Below are positions 53,385 through 62,105 of a stretch of 64,000 nt of DNA, in pieces. The translations under genes and the position numbers were made by a program. Position 1 is the stretch's first letter. Every line of letters begins with the position of its first letter. Origin of the DNA: Streptomonospora alba. GTDB lineage: Bacteria; Actinomycetota; Actinomycetes; Streptosporangiales; Streptosporangiaceae. The notes beneath the pieces are model-generated. The model was not told the DNA's origin. It did not search any database and was given only the letters and a program-made list of their open reading frames with translations. The stretch lies in NCBI RefSeq assembly GCF_000826685.1, contig NZ_JROO01000044.1:46399-110398 (forward strand), read 5' to 3'.

Positions 53385-54608
53385 ATGGTTGACGGGTCAG
53401 ACCGGCGAAGAGGCGCGGCGGGTCGCGGAGACGCCGACCGGACCGGGGTGTTTCGCCGCACCCGCAACGGCGGCGCCGACGAGTTCGAGAAGCTCTACCG
53501 CCCGCGCCGTTCCGAGCAGGGCTCGGGAGCGGGGCGTGCAGGATCCACTCGGCGGATGCCACCGGTCGACGAGCCGCCCCGGCGGCGGCCCTCCTCCGGC
53601 GGGGGCGGCCGCGGACGGACCTACGACGGCTCCGGGAGCGCCCGGCGCAGGCGCGAGGAGCGCCGCAAGCGCCGCCGCACCGTCCTGGTCGTGCTGCTGG
53701 CCGTGCTGATCCTGCTGCCGACCGCGTTCTACCTCTGGGCCGACTCCCGGCTGCAGCGCGTGGAGGCGCTGGGCTTCGAGGGGCAACTGGAGGACCAGCC
53801 CGGCGACACCTACATGATCGTGGGCTCCGACAGCCGCGACGGCCTCAGCGAGGAGGAGCGCCGGCAGCTGGGAACGGGAAGCGCGGCCGGCAAGCGCACC
53901 GACACGATCATGGTCCTCTACGTCCCCGAGACGGGAAAGCCCACCATCGTCAGCGTCCCGCGTGACTCCTACGTGGACATCCCCGGGATCGGCCAGCAGA
54001 AGATCAACGCCGCCTTCGCCGAGAACCTGGGGGGCGGGCCGACCAAGCTCGTGCACACCTTCGAGCAGTCCAGCGGGGTGCGCATCGACCATTACGTCGA
54101 GATCGGGTTCTCCGGGTTCGTGGGCATCGTCGACGCCGTGGGCGGCGTGGAGATGTGCCCCGACCAGGCGATCCAGGACCCCAAGGCCGACCTCGACATC
54201 GAGGCCGGCTGCCAGGAGATGGACGGCGAGACCGCGCTGGGCTACGTGCGCACACGCGCGACGCCGCGCGCCGACCTGGACCGCATCCAGCGCCAGCGGG
54301 AGTTCTTCAGCTCGCTGGTGTCCGAGGCCACCTCGCCGGCCACGCTGCTCAACCCCTTCCAGTCGATCCCGCTGGTCACCGAGGGCACCGACACCTTCGT
54401 CGTGGACGAGGACGACCACCTGATCGACCTCGCGAGCATGGCGCTGGCCATGCGCGACAACCCCTCGACCACATCGGTACCGGTCGGCTCGACGCCTACC
54501 GTGGCGGGTGCCGGCTCGGTGGTGCTGTGGGACGAGGCGCTCTCGGCCGAGATGTTCGAAGCCATGCAGGCGGGTCAGCCCATCCCCGAGAGCGCGATGC
54601 AGGACTAG
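53385..54608 (+). CDS. LytR-CpsA-Psr (LCP) family protein
   Basis: 407 residues from ATG 53385. A long basic/Pro-Gly-rich cytosolic region (to about residue 100) precedes one helix (TVLVVLLAVLILLPTAFYLW). The LCP core shows YMIVGSDSRDG, GKRTDTIMVLYV, SVPRDSYVDIPG, QQKINAAFAENLGG, VRIDHYVEIGFSGF, VEMCPDQAIQDPKADL and GYVRTRATPRADLDRIQRQ. Unlike the LCP protein at 13 kb it has no LytR_C domain. It should transfer glycopolymers to peptidoglycan. A TAGGCT at 53304-53309 may be its -10. Two LCP genes in one window fit more than one wall polymer. Confidence 0.92.
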   Translation: MVDGSDRRRGAAGRGDADRTGVFRRTRNGGADEFEKLYRPRRSEQGSGAGRAGSTRRMPPVDEPPRRRPSSGGGGRGRTYDGSGSARRRREERRKRRRTVLVVLLAVLILLPTAFYLWADSRLQRVEALGFEGQLEDQPGDTYMIVGSDSRDGLSEEERRQLGTGSAAGKRTDTIMVLYVPETGKPTIVSVPRDSYVDIPGIGQQKINAAFAENLGGGPTKLVHTFEQSSGVRIDHYVEIGFSGFVGIVDAVGGVEMCPDQAIQDPKADLDIEAGCQEMDGETALGYVRTRATPRADLDRIQRQREFFSSLVSEATSPATLLNPFQSIPLVTEGTDTFVVDEDDHLIDLASMALAMRDNPSTTSVPVGSTPTVAGAGSVVLWDEALSAEMFEAMQAGQPIPESAMQD

Positions 54609-54721
54609 ATCCGTCCGCCGGGACGACGCCCCGGGGCGTCGAGGGCGGCTCCAGAGCCGCTCTCGGCGACGAGAGGGGCGGTGGGCGCGCCCCCGCCGCG
54701 CACAGCCGTGGAGAACAGAGA

Positions 54722-54752
54722 AAAGGGCCCGTCGCGTGGCGACGGGCCCTTT
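54722..54752 (+). terminator. Terminator after the second LCP gene
   Basis: Perfect 14-bp stem AAAGGGCCCGTCGC / GCGACGGGCCCTTT with a GTG loop, followed by CC; A-rich on the left and T-rich on the right, so a classic intrinsic terminator. Confidence 0.85.
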
Positions 54753-55033
54753 CCCTGACGTTCCGCACCGCGCGCGCCTACCCCCCAGCGGGCGCACGGC
54801 CGGCACGTCGGCCGGAATGATTTCGGGGACCGCGTCCGCCGGGCTCACCCGGCGGGCGGATACCTCCAAGATAGGGCAATGTTCGCGAAACACGCGAATC
54901 GCAACAGAGTGGCATTCGCCGCACTACCGGTCAGGACTACGCTGCGTGTCCGAAGGGTCCGGCACGGCCATCCTGTCATCCGCGGACCGTCCCGAAGACG
55001 GGACCGGCCGAATCGGAGGCCCGCATATGCGAA

Positions 55034-55069
55034 GGCCGTCCCGCTCACCGCGCGGTGAGCGGGACGGCC
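55034..55069 (-). terminator. Terminator after icd
   Basis: Perfect 36-bp palindrome centred on CCGCGCGG, with arms GGCCGTCCCGCTCACC; on the minus strand it follows the icd stop by about 30 nt and ends in TT. Confidence 0.8.
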
Positions 55070-55099
55070 CGCGAACACGGCGATGCGTGGTGTGCGGCC

Positions 55100-56317
55100 T
55101 CAGGCCAGGCGCTTCTGCAGGTTCTCGTCGAGCGCGGCGAGGAACTCCTCGGTGGTGAGGAAGCCCTGGTCGCCGCCGACCAGCAGAGCGAGGTCCTTGG
55201 TCATCTGCCCGCCCTCGACGGTGGAGACGACGACCTTCTCCAGGGTGTTGGCGAACTCCACGACGGCCGGGGTGTTGTCCAGCTTGCCGCGGTGCTCCAG
55301 GCCCCGGGTCCAGGCGAAGATCGAGGCGATGGGGTTGGTGGAGGTGGGCTTGCCCTGCTGGTGCTGGCGGTAGTGCCGCGTGACGGTGCCGTGGGCGGCC
55401 TCGGCCTCCACGGTCTTGCCGTCGGCGGTGCGCAGCACCGAGGTCATCAGGCCCAGCGAGCCGAAGCCCTGGGCGACCGTGTCGGACTGCACGTCGCCGT
55501 CGTAGTTCTTGCAGGCCCAGACGTAGCCGCCCTCCCACTTCAGGGCGGCGGCGACCATGTCGTCGATCAGGCGGTGCTCGTAGGTGAGGCCCGCCGCCTC
55601 GAAGCGGTCCTTGAACTCGTTCTCGAAGATCTCCTCGAACACGTCCTTGAACATGCCGTCGTAGGCCTTGAGGATCGTGTTCTTGGTGGACATGTAGACC
55701 GGGTAGCCGCGGTCCAGCCCGTAGTTGAAGCTGGCGCGCGCGAAGTCCTCGATGGAGCTGCGGTAGTTGTACATGCCCATGGCCACGCCGCCGCCCTCGG
55801 GGAAGTTCGCGACCTCCATCTCGATGGGCTCGGCGCCGTCCTCGGGCGCGTAGGTGATGGTGACCGTACCGGGGCCGGGCACCTTGAAGTCGCTGGCCTT
55901 GTACTGGTCGGCGTGAGCGTGGCGCCCGATGATGATGGGCTGGGTCCAGCCGGGCACCAGCCGGGGCACGTTCTCGCAGATGATGGGCTCGCGGAAGACG
56001 ACGCCGCCGAGGATGTTGCGGATCGTCCCGTTGGGCGAACGCCACATCTTCTTCAGGCCGAACTCCTCGACCCGGGCCTCGTCGGGGGTGATGGTGGCGC
56101 ACTTGACGCCGACCCCGTACTCCTTGATCGCGTTCGCCGCGTCGACGGTGACCTGGTCGTCGGTGCGGTCGCGCTCCTCCATGCCCAGGTCGTAGTACTT
56201 CAGGTCGATGTCCAGGTACGGCAGGATCAGCCGGTCCTTGATGAAGGACCAGATGATGCGCGTCATCTCGTCGCCGTCGAGCTCTACTACGGGGTTGGCA
56301 ACCTTGATCTTGGCCAT
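55100..56317 (-). CDS. icd: NADP-dependent isocitrate dehydrogenase
   Basis: 405 residues from ATG 56317. [21 protein letters not shown]-like region, [72 protein letters not shown] and [17 protein letters not shown] mark the eukaryotic-like (type II) homodimeric IDH. It converts isocitrate to 2-oxoglutarate in the TCA cycle. Length matches the family. Its gene lies 282 bp beyond DUF3017 and runs to a strong palindrome. Assignment is secure. Confidence 0.97.
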   Translation of the reverse strand: MAKIKVANPVVELDGDEMTRIIWSFIKDRLILPYLDIDLKYYDLGMEERDRTDDQVTVDAANAIKEYGVGVKCATITPDEARVEEFGLKKMWRSPNGTIRNILGGVVFREPIICENVPRLVPGWTQPIIIGRHAHADQYKASDFKVPGPGTVTITYAPEDGAEPIEMEVANFPEGGGVAMGMYNYRSSIEDFARASFNYGLDRGYPVYMSTKNTILKAYDGMFKDVFEEIFENEFKDRFEAAGLTYEHRLIDDMVAAALKWEGGYVWACKNYDGDVQSDTVAQGFGSLGLMTSVLRTADGKTVEAEAAHGTVTRHYRQHQQGKPTSTNPIASIFAWTRGLEHRGKLDNTPAVVEFANTLEKVVVSTVEGGQMTKDLALLVGGDQGFLTTEEFLAALDENLQKRLA

Positions 56318-56539
56318 GGCTGGTGGCTGTCCCTTCGTTTCGGCTAGCCGTCATGTGGCTGGAGGCCGCACCGGGACAACCGGACGCGCGCCGCGGCGGG
56401 CGCGTGGCGCGAGGCCGCGCTCAGCCGCGGAGAGGCCGGTGTGTCCACGACACGCCTCATGAGCTCGCCGCAAAGCCGTCGGCCGCCCGAGGCCGCTCCG
56501 GTGGGAGATCGCCTCCACCGGGTGGCCGGCGGGCGGCGG

Positions 56540-56600
56540 GCGGCGGCTAAGTCGATCGAACGTCTACGGTATCTCGATATCAAGCTTATTAGACGTCGAC
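56540..56600. other. AT-rich island with restriction-site-like string
   Basis: Immediately beyond the DUF3017 stop, ~55 bp of unusually AT-rich DNA contain CGATATCAAGCTTAT followed by GTCGAC, flanked by CGTCTA/TAGACG inverted hexamers. It includes EcoRV, HindIII and SalI sites and matches a common cloning-vector polylinker over about 15 nt. The remainder of the 282-bp gap to icd carries no gene. Confidence 0.8.
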
Positions 56601-56971
56601 TAGGACAGCTGCGGCGCTACCCACGCGAGCGCGATGAGCAGAATCGCGAGGCCGGTCAGAGTGACGACGTCGACCCACCGGCTGCGCACCGCGAGCATCC
56701 CGGTCTTGTGCGGAGGAAGCAGGGCACGGAACACCGCGGCCAGCATCAGCGCTCCGGCGATCAGTGCCGGCCCGCGCTTGAAGTGGGCGGCCGCGACGAT
56801 CACGATCCCCGCGGACATGGTGGACAGCACCAGGAAGTAGGGCACCTGCGAGAGCCAGCCGGGGGCTTCGTCGCCGACCCCGGTCTCCTGCTCCCCGGGA
56901 GCCGGATCGGGTTCCTCATCGGGCTGGCGGGACTTGGCTGCTACCGCTTCCTCCACCGTGTTCTGGCTCAC
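56600..56971 (-). CDS. DUF3017-family membrane protein
   Basis: 123 residues from GTG 56971. After an acidic N terminus come three helices: SQVPYFLVLSTMSAGIVIVA, HFKRGPALIAGALMLAAVF, and VVTLTGLAILLIALAWV, with the loop RALLPPHKTGMLAVRSRWVD that is characteristic of DUF3017. The family is found near folD and TCA genes in actinobacteria, as here. A TAGCGT lies 10 nt before the GTG. The open frame extends to 57166, but that part is Arg/Ala-rich shadow sequence. Function unknown. Confidence 0.85.
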   Translation of the reverse strand: MSQNTVEEAVAAKSRQPDEEPDPAPGEQETGVGDEAPGWLSQVPYFLVLSTMSAGIVIVAAAHFKRGPALIAGALMLAAVFRALLPPHKTGMLAVRSRWVDVVTLTGLAILLIALAWVAPQLS

Positions 56972-57452
56972 CGTCAACCCCACGCTAGCGCACGCTTCCG
57001 GCCGGACGGCCCGGCACCGGGATGCGTCCCCGGCGAACCGGCCGCGGGCCCGCCGGCGAGGCGCCGGCGTCCCCGGCGCACTGGCGCGCCGATCGGCCGG
57101 GCGCCTTGACGCGCCGCCGGCCGAGGACGCACACAGTTTAGTGACGTCGGCCGCCACCGCACGCACCGCAGCACGGAATCGGCCCTATCCGGTTCCGAAT
57201 TGATTCAGGCCCGGAATCCGGGAAACGCCGTAAACGTCCCGGGATGGCTGTCTAACTCCTGAGTAAGAGCGTAGAACCAACACCGCCCGGGTAACCAGTG
57301 AGAAGATGAGTGCCACGGCGAGCGAGGACCACCCCCTGATGAACCCCACTCAGCCAGCGACCACCAGCCAACACAGCCAACCTGCGAGGCACCCGTCCCC
57401 GCATTGCCGTGCACTCCCTCATCGGCCGCGCCCCACACTGGGAGGAAAAACC
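56972..57452. other. Divergent gap between DUF3017 and FHA genes
   Basis: About 480 bp without a confident gene. GTAAACG and TAACTCC-type AT-rich words at 57225-57300 mark a probable promoter for the FHA gene, but no consensus could be fixed. GGAGG lies just before its GTG. Confidence 0.4.
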
Positions 57453-58058
57453 GTGGACGGGCCCTATATGCGGGTCGAGGAGAGCGGGGACGTACAGCCG
57501 TTGAATTCCGAGGTCACCACAGTCGGACGCGGAGAAGGGGCCGATATTCGCCTCAGCGACGCGAGCGTGTCACTACTCCACGCCGAGCTGGTGCGCCGCG
57601 GCCCCTACGTCTACGTCGTCGACCTCGGCCTCTCCCGCAACGGAACCAGGGTCAACGGCCGCCCGATAGCGCGCAGGGTCCTCGACGAGGGCGACGTCGT
57701 CAGTTTCGGCAGTGCGCGGTGCAAAATCGGCGGTCTGCCCAGGGAGGAACTCAACCCCGATGTCGAGGTGCGGCGGGGAACCGCACCCGAACTCACTCGG
57801 AGGGAGCTCGACGTCCTCACGTCGCTCTGCCGCCCCGCTCTCTCCGACGAAGCTTTCGTCTCCCCTGCGACCGCCCGCGAGATCGCCGAGGACTTGGTCG
57901 TGACGGAAGCCGCTGTCAAACAGCACCTCCTCCGCCTGTACCAGAAATTCCGGGTCCCCGAGGGGGCCAACCGCCGTACCCGCCTGGCCAACGAGGTCGT
58001 CGCACTCGGGCTGGTCCGCCCGATGCCCGCCCTCGACCGCGAACGCAAGGCCAGCTGA
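57453..58058 (+). CDS. FHA-domain protein with C-terminal helix-turn-helix
   Basis: 201 residues from GTG 57453, seven nt after GGAGG. The FHA domain (about 10-95) has the expected VGRGEGADIRLSDASVSLLHAEL with conserved Gly-Arg, Ser and His, and LSRNGTRVNGRPI. The C-terminal part (about 110-190) resembles a LuxR/winged HTH: LTRRELDVLTSLC, ATAREIAEDLVVTEAAVKQHLLRLYQKF. It should bind a phosphothreonine partner and DNA. In actinobacteria such proteins connect Ser/Thr kinases to transcription. No kinase gene is in this window. Domain calls are firm; targets unknown. Confidence 0.85.
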   Translation: MDGPYMRVEESGDVQPLNSEVTTVGRGEGADIRLSDASVSLLHAELVRRGPYVYVVDLGLSRNGTRVNGRPIARRVLDEGDVVSFGSARCKIGGLPREELNPDVEVRRGTAPELTRRELDVLTSLCRPALSDEAFVSPATAREIAEDLVVTEAAVKQHLLRLYQKFRVPEGANRRTRLANEVVALGLVRPMPALDRERKAS

Positions 58059-58061
58059 CAG

Positions 58062-58112
58062 CGAGGGGCCGGCCGAGCCGCAGCGGCGGCTCACGATCCG
58101 TCCGGCCCCTCG
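58062..58112. terminator. Inverted repeat between convergent FHA and folD genes
   Basis: CGAGGGGCCGG (58062-58072) and its exact inverse CCGGCCCCTCG (58102-58112), loop 29 nt. It may end one or both converging transcripts. Confidence 0.5.
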
Positions 58113-58210
58113 GGCGGACCCGTACCGGCCCCGGCGACCGGAAGCCCCTCCCGCGCCGGGGCCGGTGCACCCGCCGCCGCACCGCCTGCCGCCGCGGCGG
58201 CCGCACCTCC

Positions 58211-59062
58211 TCAGCCGACCAGGCGCTCCGCGGCCTCGACCACGTTGACCAGCAGCATCGCACGGGTCATGGGCCCCACGCCGCCCGGATTGGGCGACAC
58301 GTACCCGGCCACCTCGCGCACGTCCTCGGCCACGTCGCCGCGCAGGCCCTCGTCCGTGCGCGTGACGCCCACGTCCAGCACCGCCGCTCCCGGCTTGACC
58401 ATCTCCTTGGTGATCAGCCCGGGCACCCCGGCCCCGGCCACGACGATGTCGGCCCGCCGGGTGTGCTCGGCCACGTCGCGCGTGCCGGTGTGGCACAGGG
58501 TCACCGTGGCGTTCTCGCTGCGCCGGGTCAGCAGCAGCCCCAGAGGGCGGCCCACCGTCACCCCCCGGCCGATCACCACGACCTCGGCTCCCTTGAGCGG
58601 CACGTCATAGCGCGTCAGCAGCTCCACGATCCCGCGCGGCGTGCACGGCAGCGGCGCCTGCTCCATCAGCACCAGCTTGCCCAGGTTCACCGGCTGAAGG
58701 CCGTCGGCGTCCTTGTCCGGGTCGATCATCCCCAGCACCCGGTTCTCGTCCAGCCCGCGCGGCAGCGGCAGCTGCACGATGTAGCCGGTGCAGGACGGAT
58801 CGGCGTTGAGGTCGGCCACCACGCCCTCGATCTGCTCCTGAGTGGCGGTGTCGGGCAGGTCGCGGCGAATGCTCTCGATCCCGACCTCGGCGCAGTCGCG
58901 GTGCTTGCCCGCGACATAGGAGCGGCTGCCCGGGTCGTCACCGACCAGGACCGTGCCCAGCCCCGGCGCCGCCCCCTTGGCCCGGAGTGCCGCCACCCGG
59001 TCCACCAGCTCGGCGCGGATCGCCGCGGCCGTGGCCTTCCCGTCGAGAATCTGTGCGCTCAT
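58211..59062 (-). CDS. folD: Methylene-tetrahydrofolate dehydrogenase/cyclohydrolase
   Basis: 283 residues, ATG 59062 behind [26 protein letters not shown] has active-site Lys53; [20 protein letters not shown] is the FolD signature; [18 protein letters not shown] binds [19 protein letters not shown] is the C-terminal signature. It makes 10-formyl-THF, the C1 donor for PurN and PurH encoded upstream on the same strand. The gap to purH is 60 bp, so one operon is likely. Confidence 0.97.
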   Translation of the reverse strand: MSAQILDGKATAAAIRAELVDRVAALRAKGAAPGLGTVLVGDDPGSRSYVAGKHRDCAEVGIESIRRDLPDTATQEQIEGVVADLNADPSCTGYIVQLPLPRGLDENRVLGMIDPDKDADGLQPVNLGKLVLMEQAPLPCTPRGIVELLTRYDVPLKGAEVVVIGRGVTVGRPLGLLLTRRSENATVTLCHTGTRDVAEHTRRADIVVAGAGVPGLITKEMVKPGAAVLDVGVTRTDEGLRGDVAEDVREVAGYVSPNPGGVGPMTRAMLLVNVVEAAERLVG

Positions 59063-59122
59063 CTGCGTTCCGTTCCTTCCCTGGGCTTGCCCGGGCTCGT
59101 CGACTCGTGGCGGTCGTGCTGG

Positions 59123-60691
59123 TCAGTGGTAGAAGTGCCGGGTTCCCGTGGCGTACATCGTGACTCCCGCCGCTTCGGCCGCCGCCACGACCTCCTCGTC
59201 GCGCACCGATCCGCCCGGCTGGACGACCGCCCGCACGCCGGCCCGGGTCAGCACCTCCAGCCCGTCGGGGAAGGGGAAGAACGCGTCGCTGGCCGCGACC
59301 GAACCGCTCACCCTCTCGCCCGCCCGCGTCACCGCGAGCTCGGCGGCGTCGACGCGGTTCACCTGGCCCATGCCCACACCGACCGTCGCGCGGTCGGCGG
59401 CCAGCAGGATCGCGTTGGACTTGACCGCGCGCGCCGCCCGCCAGGCGAAGGCCAGGTCGCCCAGCACCGCGTCGTCGGCCGCCTCGCCCGCCATCAGCCG
59501 CCAGGACCCGGGATCGTCGCCGGGCGCGTCGACCAGGTCGGCCGCCTGCAGCAGGGCGCCGCCGCTGATCTGGTGCTCCTCGGCGCGGGAGGCCCGGTCC
59601 GGCGGGGTGACCGCCAGCAGCCGGATGTTCTTCTTGCGGGTGAGGATCTCCACGGCGCCGGGCTCGTACTCCGGTGCCACCAGCACCTCGGTGAAGATCT
59701 CGGCCACCTGCTCTGCCAGCGCGACGCTCACCGGCCGGTTGGTGGCGATGACCCCGCCGAAGGCCGAGGTCGGGTCGCACGCGTGGGCCTTGCGGTGTGC
59801 CTCGGCGATGTCGGCGCCCACCGCGATCCCGCACGGGTTGGCGTGCTTGATGACCGCCGCGCACGGTTCGGTGAAGTCATAGGCGGCGCGCAGCGCGGCG
59901 TCGGCGTCCACGTAGTTGTTGTAGGACATCTCCTTGCCGTGCAGCTGTTCGGCGGCGGCCAGCCCGGGCCCGCTCGTGCCGTCGCCGCGGTACAGCGCCG
60001 CCCGCTGGTGGGGGTTCTCGCCGTAGCGCAGGGTGGCGGCACGGTGTCCCACCGAGGCGTAGAAGTCCGGCCAGCCGGTCTCGGCCGCGACCTCGTCGGG
60101 GGCGTAGGTGCCCGCGAACCAGCTCGCCACGGCGGCGTCATAGGCCGCGGTGTGGGCGAACGCCTGCGCGGCCAGCCGCTTGCGCTGCTCCAGGCCGTAG
60201 CCGCCGACCTGCACCGCCTCGATGACCTCGTCGTAGCGGGACGGGTCGACCACCACCGCCACCGAGCTGTGGTTCTTGGCGGCGGCCCGGATCATCGCGG
60301 GACCGCCGATGTCGATCTTCTCGATGCACTCGCCCATCGAGGCACCGGCCGACACCGTCTCCTGGAACGGGTAGAGGTTGGCCACCAGCAGGTCGAACGC
60401 GCCGATGCCCAGTTCTTCGAGCGTGCCGCGGTGGGAGGCGTCGGCCCGGTCGGCCAGCAGCCCGGCGTGCACCCGCGGGTGCAGGGTCTTGACCCTGCCG
60501 CCGAGGATCTCGGGGAACCCGGTGACCTCCTCGACCGGGGTCACCGGGACGTCGACCTCCGCCAGTCGCGCGGCCGTGGAGCCCGTCGAGACGATCTCCA
60601 CCCCGGCTTCGGCGAGCCCGTAGGCCAGCTCCTCCAGTCCGGTCTTGTCGTAGACGCTGATCAACGCGCGCCGAATGGCCTGCTGGCTCAC
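59123..60691 (-). CDS. purH: Bifunctional AICAR transformylase/IMP cyclohydrolase
   Basis: 522 residues from GTG 60691, overlapping the purN stop by GTGA, with GGAG upstream. The IMP cyclohydrolase part opens [15 protein letters not shown] and has [14 protein letters not shown] and NLYPFQETV; the AICAR transformylase part has [26 protein letters not shown] (catalytic Lys-His) and [10 protein letters not shown]. It performs the last two steps of IMP synthesis, using 10-formyl-THF from FolD. Assignment is certain. Confidence 0.98.
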   Translation of the reverse strand: MSQQAIRRALISVYDKTGLEELAYGLAEAGVEIVSTGSTAARLAEVDVPVTPVEEVTGFPEILGGRVKTLHPRVHAGLLADRADASHRGTLEELGIGAFDLLVANLYPFQETVSAGASMGECIEKIDIGGPAMIRAAAKNHSSVAVVVDPSRYDEVIEAVQVGGYGLEQRKRLAAQAFAHTAAYDAAVASWFAGTYAPDEVAAETGWPDFYASVGHRAATLRYGENPHQRAALYRGDGTSGPGLAAAEQLHGKEMSYNNYVDADAALRAAYDFTEPCAAVIKHANPCGIAVGADIAEAHRKAHACDPTSAFGGVIATNRPVSVALAEQVAEIFTEVLVAPEYEPGAVEILTRKKNIRLLAVTPPDRASRAEEHQISGGALLQAADLVDAPGDDPGSWRLMAGEAADDAVLGDLAFAWRAARAVKSNAILLAADRATVGVGMGQVNRVDAAELAVTRAGERVSGSVAASDAFFPFPDGLEVLTRAGVRAVVQPGGSVRDEEVVAAAEAAGVTMYATGTRHFYH

Positions 60692-61335
60692 CGGTTCTCC
60701 TCTGCGACGTATTCGGTTGACGGGGACTGTCGAGGCCCGCCCAGGCGGACCTGCCGGCCCTGGACGCTCCAGCCCTCGCGTGCCAGGCGGCCCACCACCT
60801 CGACGAGCATCCGCCGCTCCACGGACTTGATGCGCTCGTGCAGCGAGGCGGTGTCGTCGTCGGGCTCGACCCGCACGGCGGCCTGGTCGATCACCGGTCC
60901 GGTGTCGACGCCGGAGTCGACGAGGTGCACGGTGGCTCCGGTGATCCTGACTCCGTAGGCCAGAGCGTCGCGCACCGCGTGCGCACCGGGGAAGGCCGGC
61001 AGCAGGGCCGGATGGATGTTGATCACCGTGTGGCGCTCCAGCACCTCGGCACCGAGGATGCGCATGAAGCCCGCGGAGACGACCAGGTCGGGCCGGTAGG
61101 CGTCGAGCCGCTCACTGAGCGCGGCGTTCCAGTCGCCGCGGTCGTCGTAGTCGGCGAAGGGCACGGTGAACGTCTCGACCCCGGCGTGCCGGGCCAGGGC
61201 CAGCCCGTCCGCGCTGTGGCGGTCGGCGCCCACCGCCACCACCGAGGCGCCGAATCCGGGCTCGGCCGCGGCGTCCAGCAGGGCGGCCGCGTTGCTCCCG
61301 GCTCCTGAGATGAGAACGACGACTCGCGACGACAG
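60688..61335 (-). CDS. purN: Phosphoribosylglycinamide formyltransferase (apparent CTG start)
   Basis: 215 residues if translation begins at CTG 61335. The product then reads [20 protein letters not shown], keeping the SGxGSN phosphate loop. AGGAGG lies seven nt upstream, and an in-frame TGA lies five codons before, so no earlier start exists; the next GTG (61242) would delete 31 conserved residues. [31 protein letters not shown] and [17 protein letters not shown] hold the catalytic Asn-His-Asp set. It formylates GAR in purine synthesis. The stop overlaps purH. CTG could also reflect a sequencing error. Confidence 0.92.
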   Translation of the reverse strand: MSSRVVVLISGAGSNAAALLDAAAEPGFGASVVAVGADRHSADGLALARHAGVETFTVPFADYDDRGDWNAALSERLDAYRPDLVVSAGFMRILGAEVLERHTVINIHPALLPAFPGAHAVRDALAYGVRITGATVHLVDSGVDTGPVIDQAAVRVEPDDDTASLHERIKSVERRMLVEVVGRLAREGWSVQGRQVRLGGPRQSPSTEYVAEENR

Positions 61336-61640
61336 AGTGCTTCCTCCTCATGGGAAAAACGGTGCGGGAGCGCACGCCGTCCGGTACCGCCGCGTACGCC
61401 GGAGCCCTGCCCGGCCTGCGGGTATGCAAGCGCACGCGGGCGGGCACGCGACCGAGGGCCGCCCGGTAGGCGGGCGCACGGGCTCCCCCACCCGCGCTGT
61501 AAGCCTATCTCGGCAGGTAGCGTCTACTCCACGGGACCCCGACGGGGCACGCGCGCGCCGGGCACGCGATTCCGCGCCGCCCGAAGCCCCGCTCCCGGTG
61601 TCGACCGACCGCCGCCAGGCGCCGTCTGCGAGGAGCCCTT
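61336..61640. other. Divergent region purN / small membrane protein
   Basis: 305 bp. It holds the AGGAGG of purN at one end and GAGGAG for the plus-strand gene at the other. TAGCGT near 61518 is a possible -10 for the plus-strand gene. No gene seen. Confidence 0.4.
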
Positions 61641-62060
61641 GTGACCGACCAGCAGCCCCAGCCGCCCTCTGACGGGCAGCAGCGCACCGTCGAACGAGGC
61701 GGGCTGTGGGGACTCTTCCTCTCCGCGGCCGGGCTGGTGCTGCCGCCCTACGGCATCCTGCTCTCGGCGCTGGGCATCTTCCAGGGCCGCCGCGCACGCC
61801 GCTCCGCCCGGGAGAAGAACGCCGTGGCACCCGGCGCCATGACGAGCATGGTGCTGGGCTGGGTCGGCGTCGCCCTCTCCGGCCTGATGATCGCGGGATA
61901 CGCGGTGTTCTGGGACCAGTACCAGGAGTACTCGGCGTGCACGGCACGAGCGCTCACCCACAGCTCCCAGGAGCAGTGCGACGAGCGTTTCCGCGAGTCG
62001 ATCTCCGAGCGCGTCGGCGTCCCGGTCGAGAGCCTGCCGCCCATGGGCCGCGTGATCTGA
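61641..62060 (+). CDS. Small DUF4190-like membrane protein
   Basis: 139 residues from GTG 61641 with GAGGAG upstream. A Gln/Pro-rich N terminus is followed by two helices (LWGLFLSAAGLVLPPYGILL, TSMVLGWVGVALSGLMIAGY) with the RRARRSARE basic loop between them, as in DUF4190-type proteins. The C-terminal ~45 residues lie outside and contain two Cys (YSACTARAL, EQCDERF). It is often found beside purine genes in actinobacteria, as far as I recall. Function unknown. Confidence 0.8.
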   Translation: MTDQQPQPPSDGQQRTVERGGLWGLFLSAAGLVLPPYGILLSALGIFQGRRARRSAREKNAVAPGAMTSMVLGWVGVALSGLMIAGYAVFWDQYQEYSACTARALTHSSQEQCDERFRESISERVGVPVESLPPMGRVI

Positions 62061-62105
62061 ACCCCTCCGAGCGTCCCGGGCGCCCGCACGCTGCGGGCCT
62101 CACCG

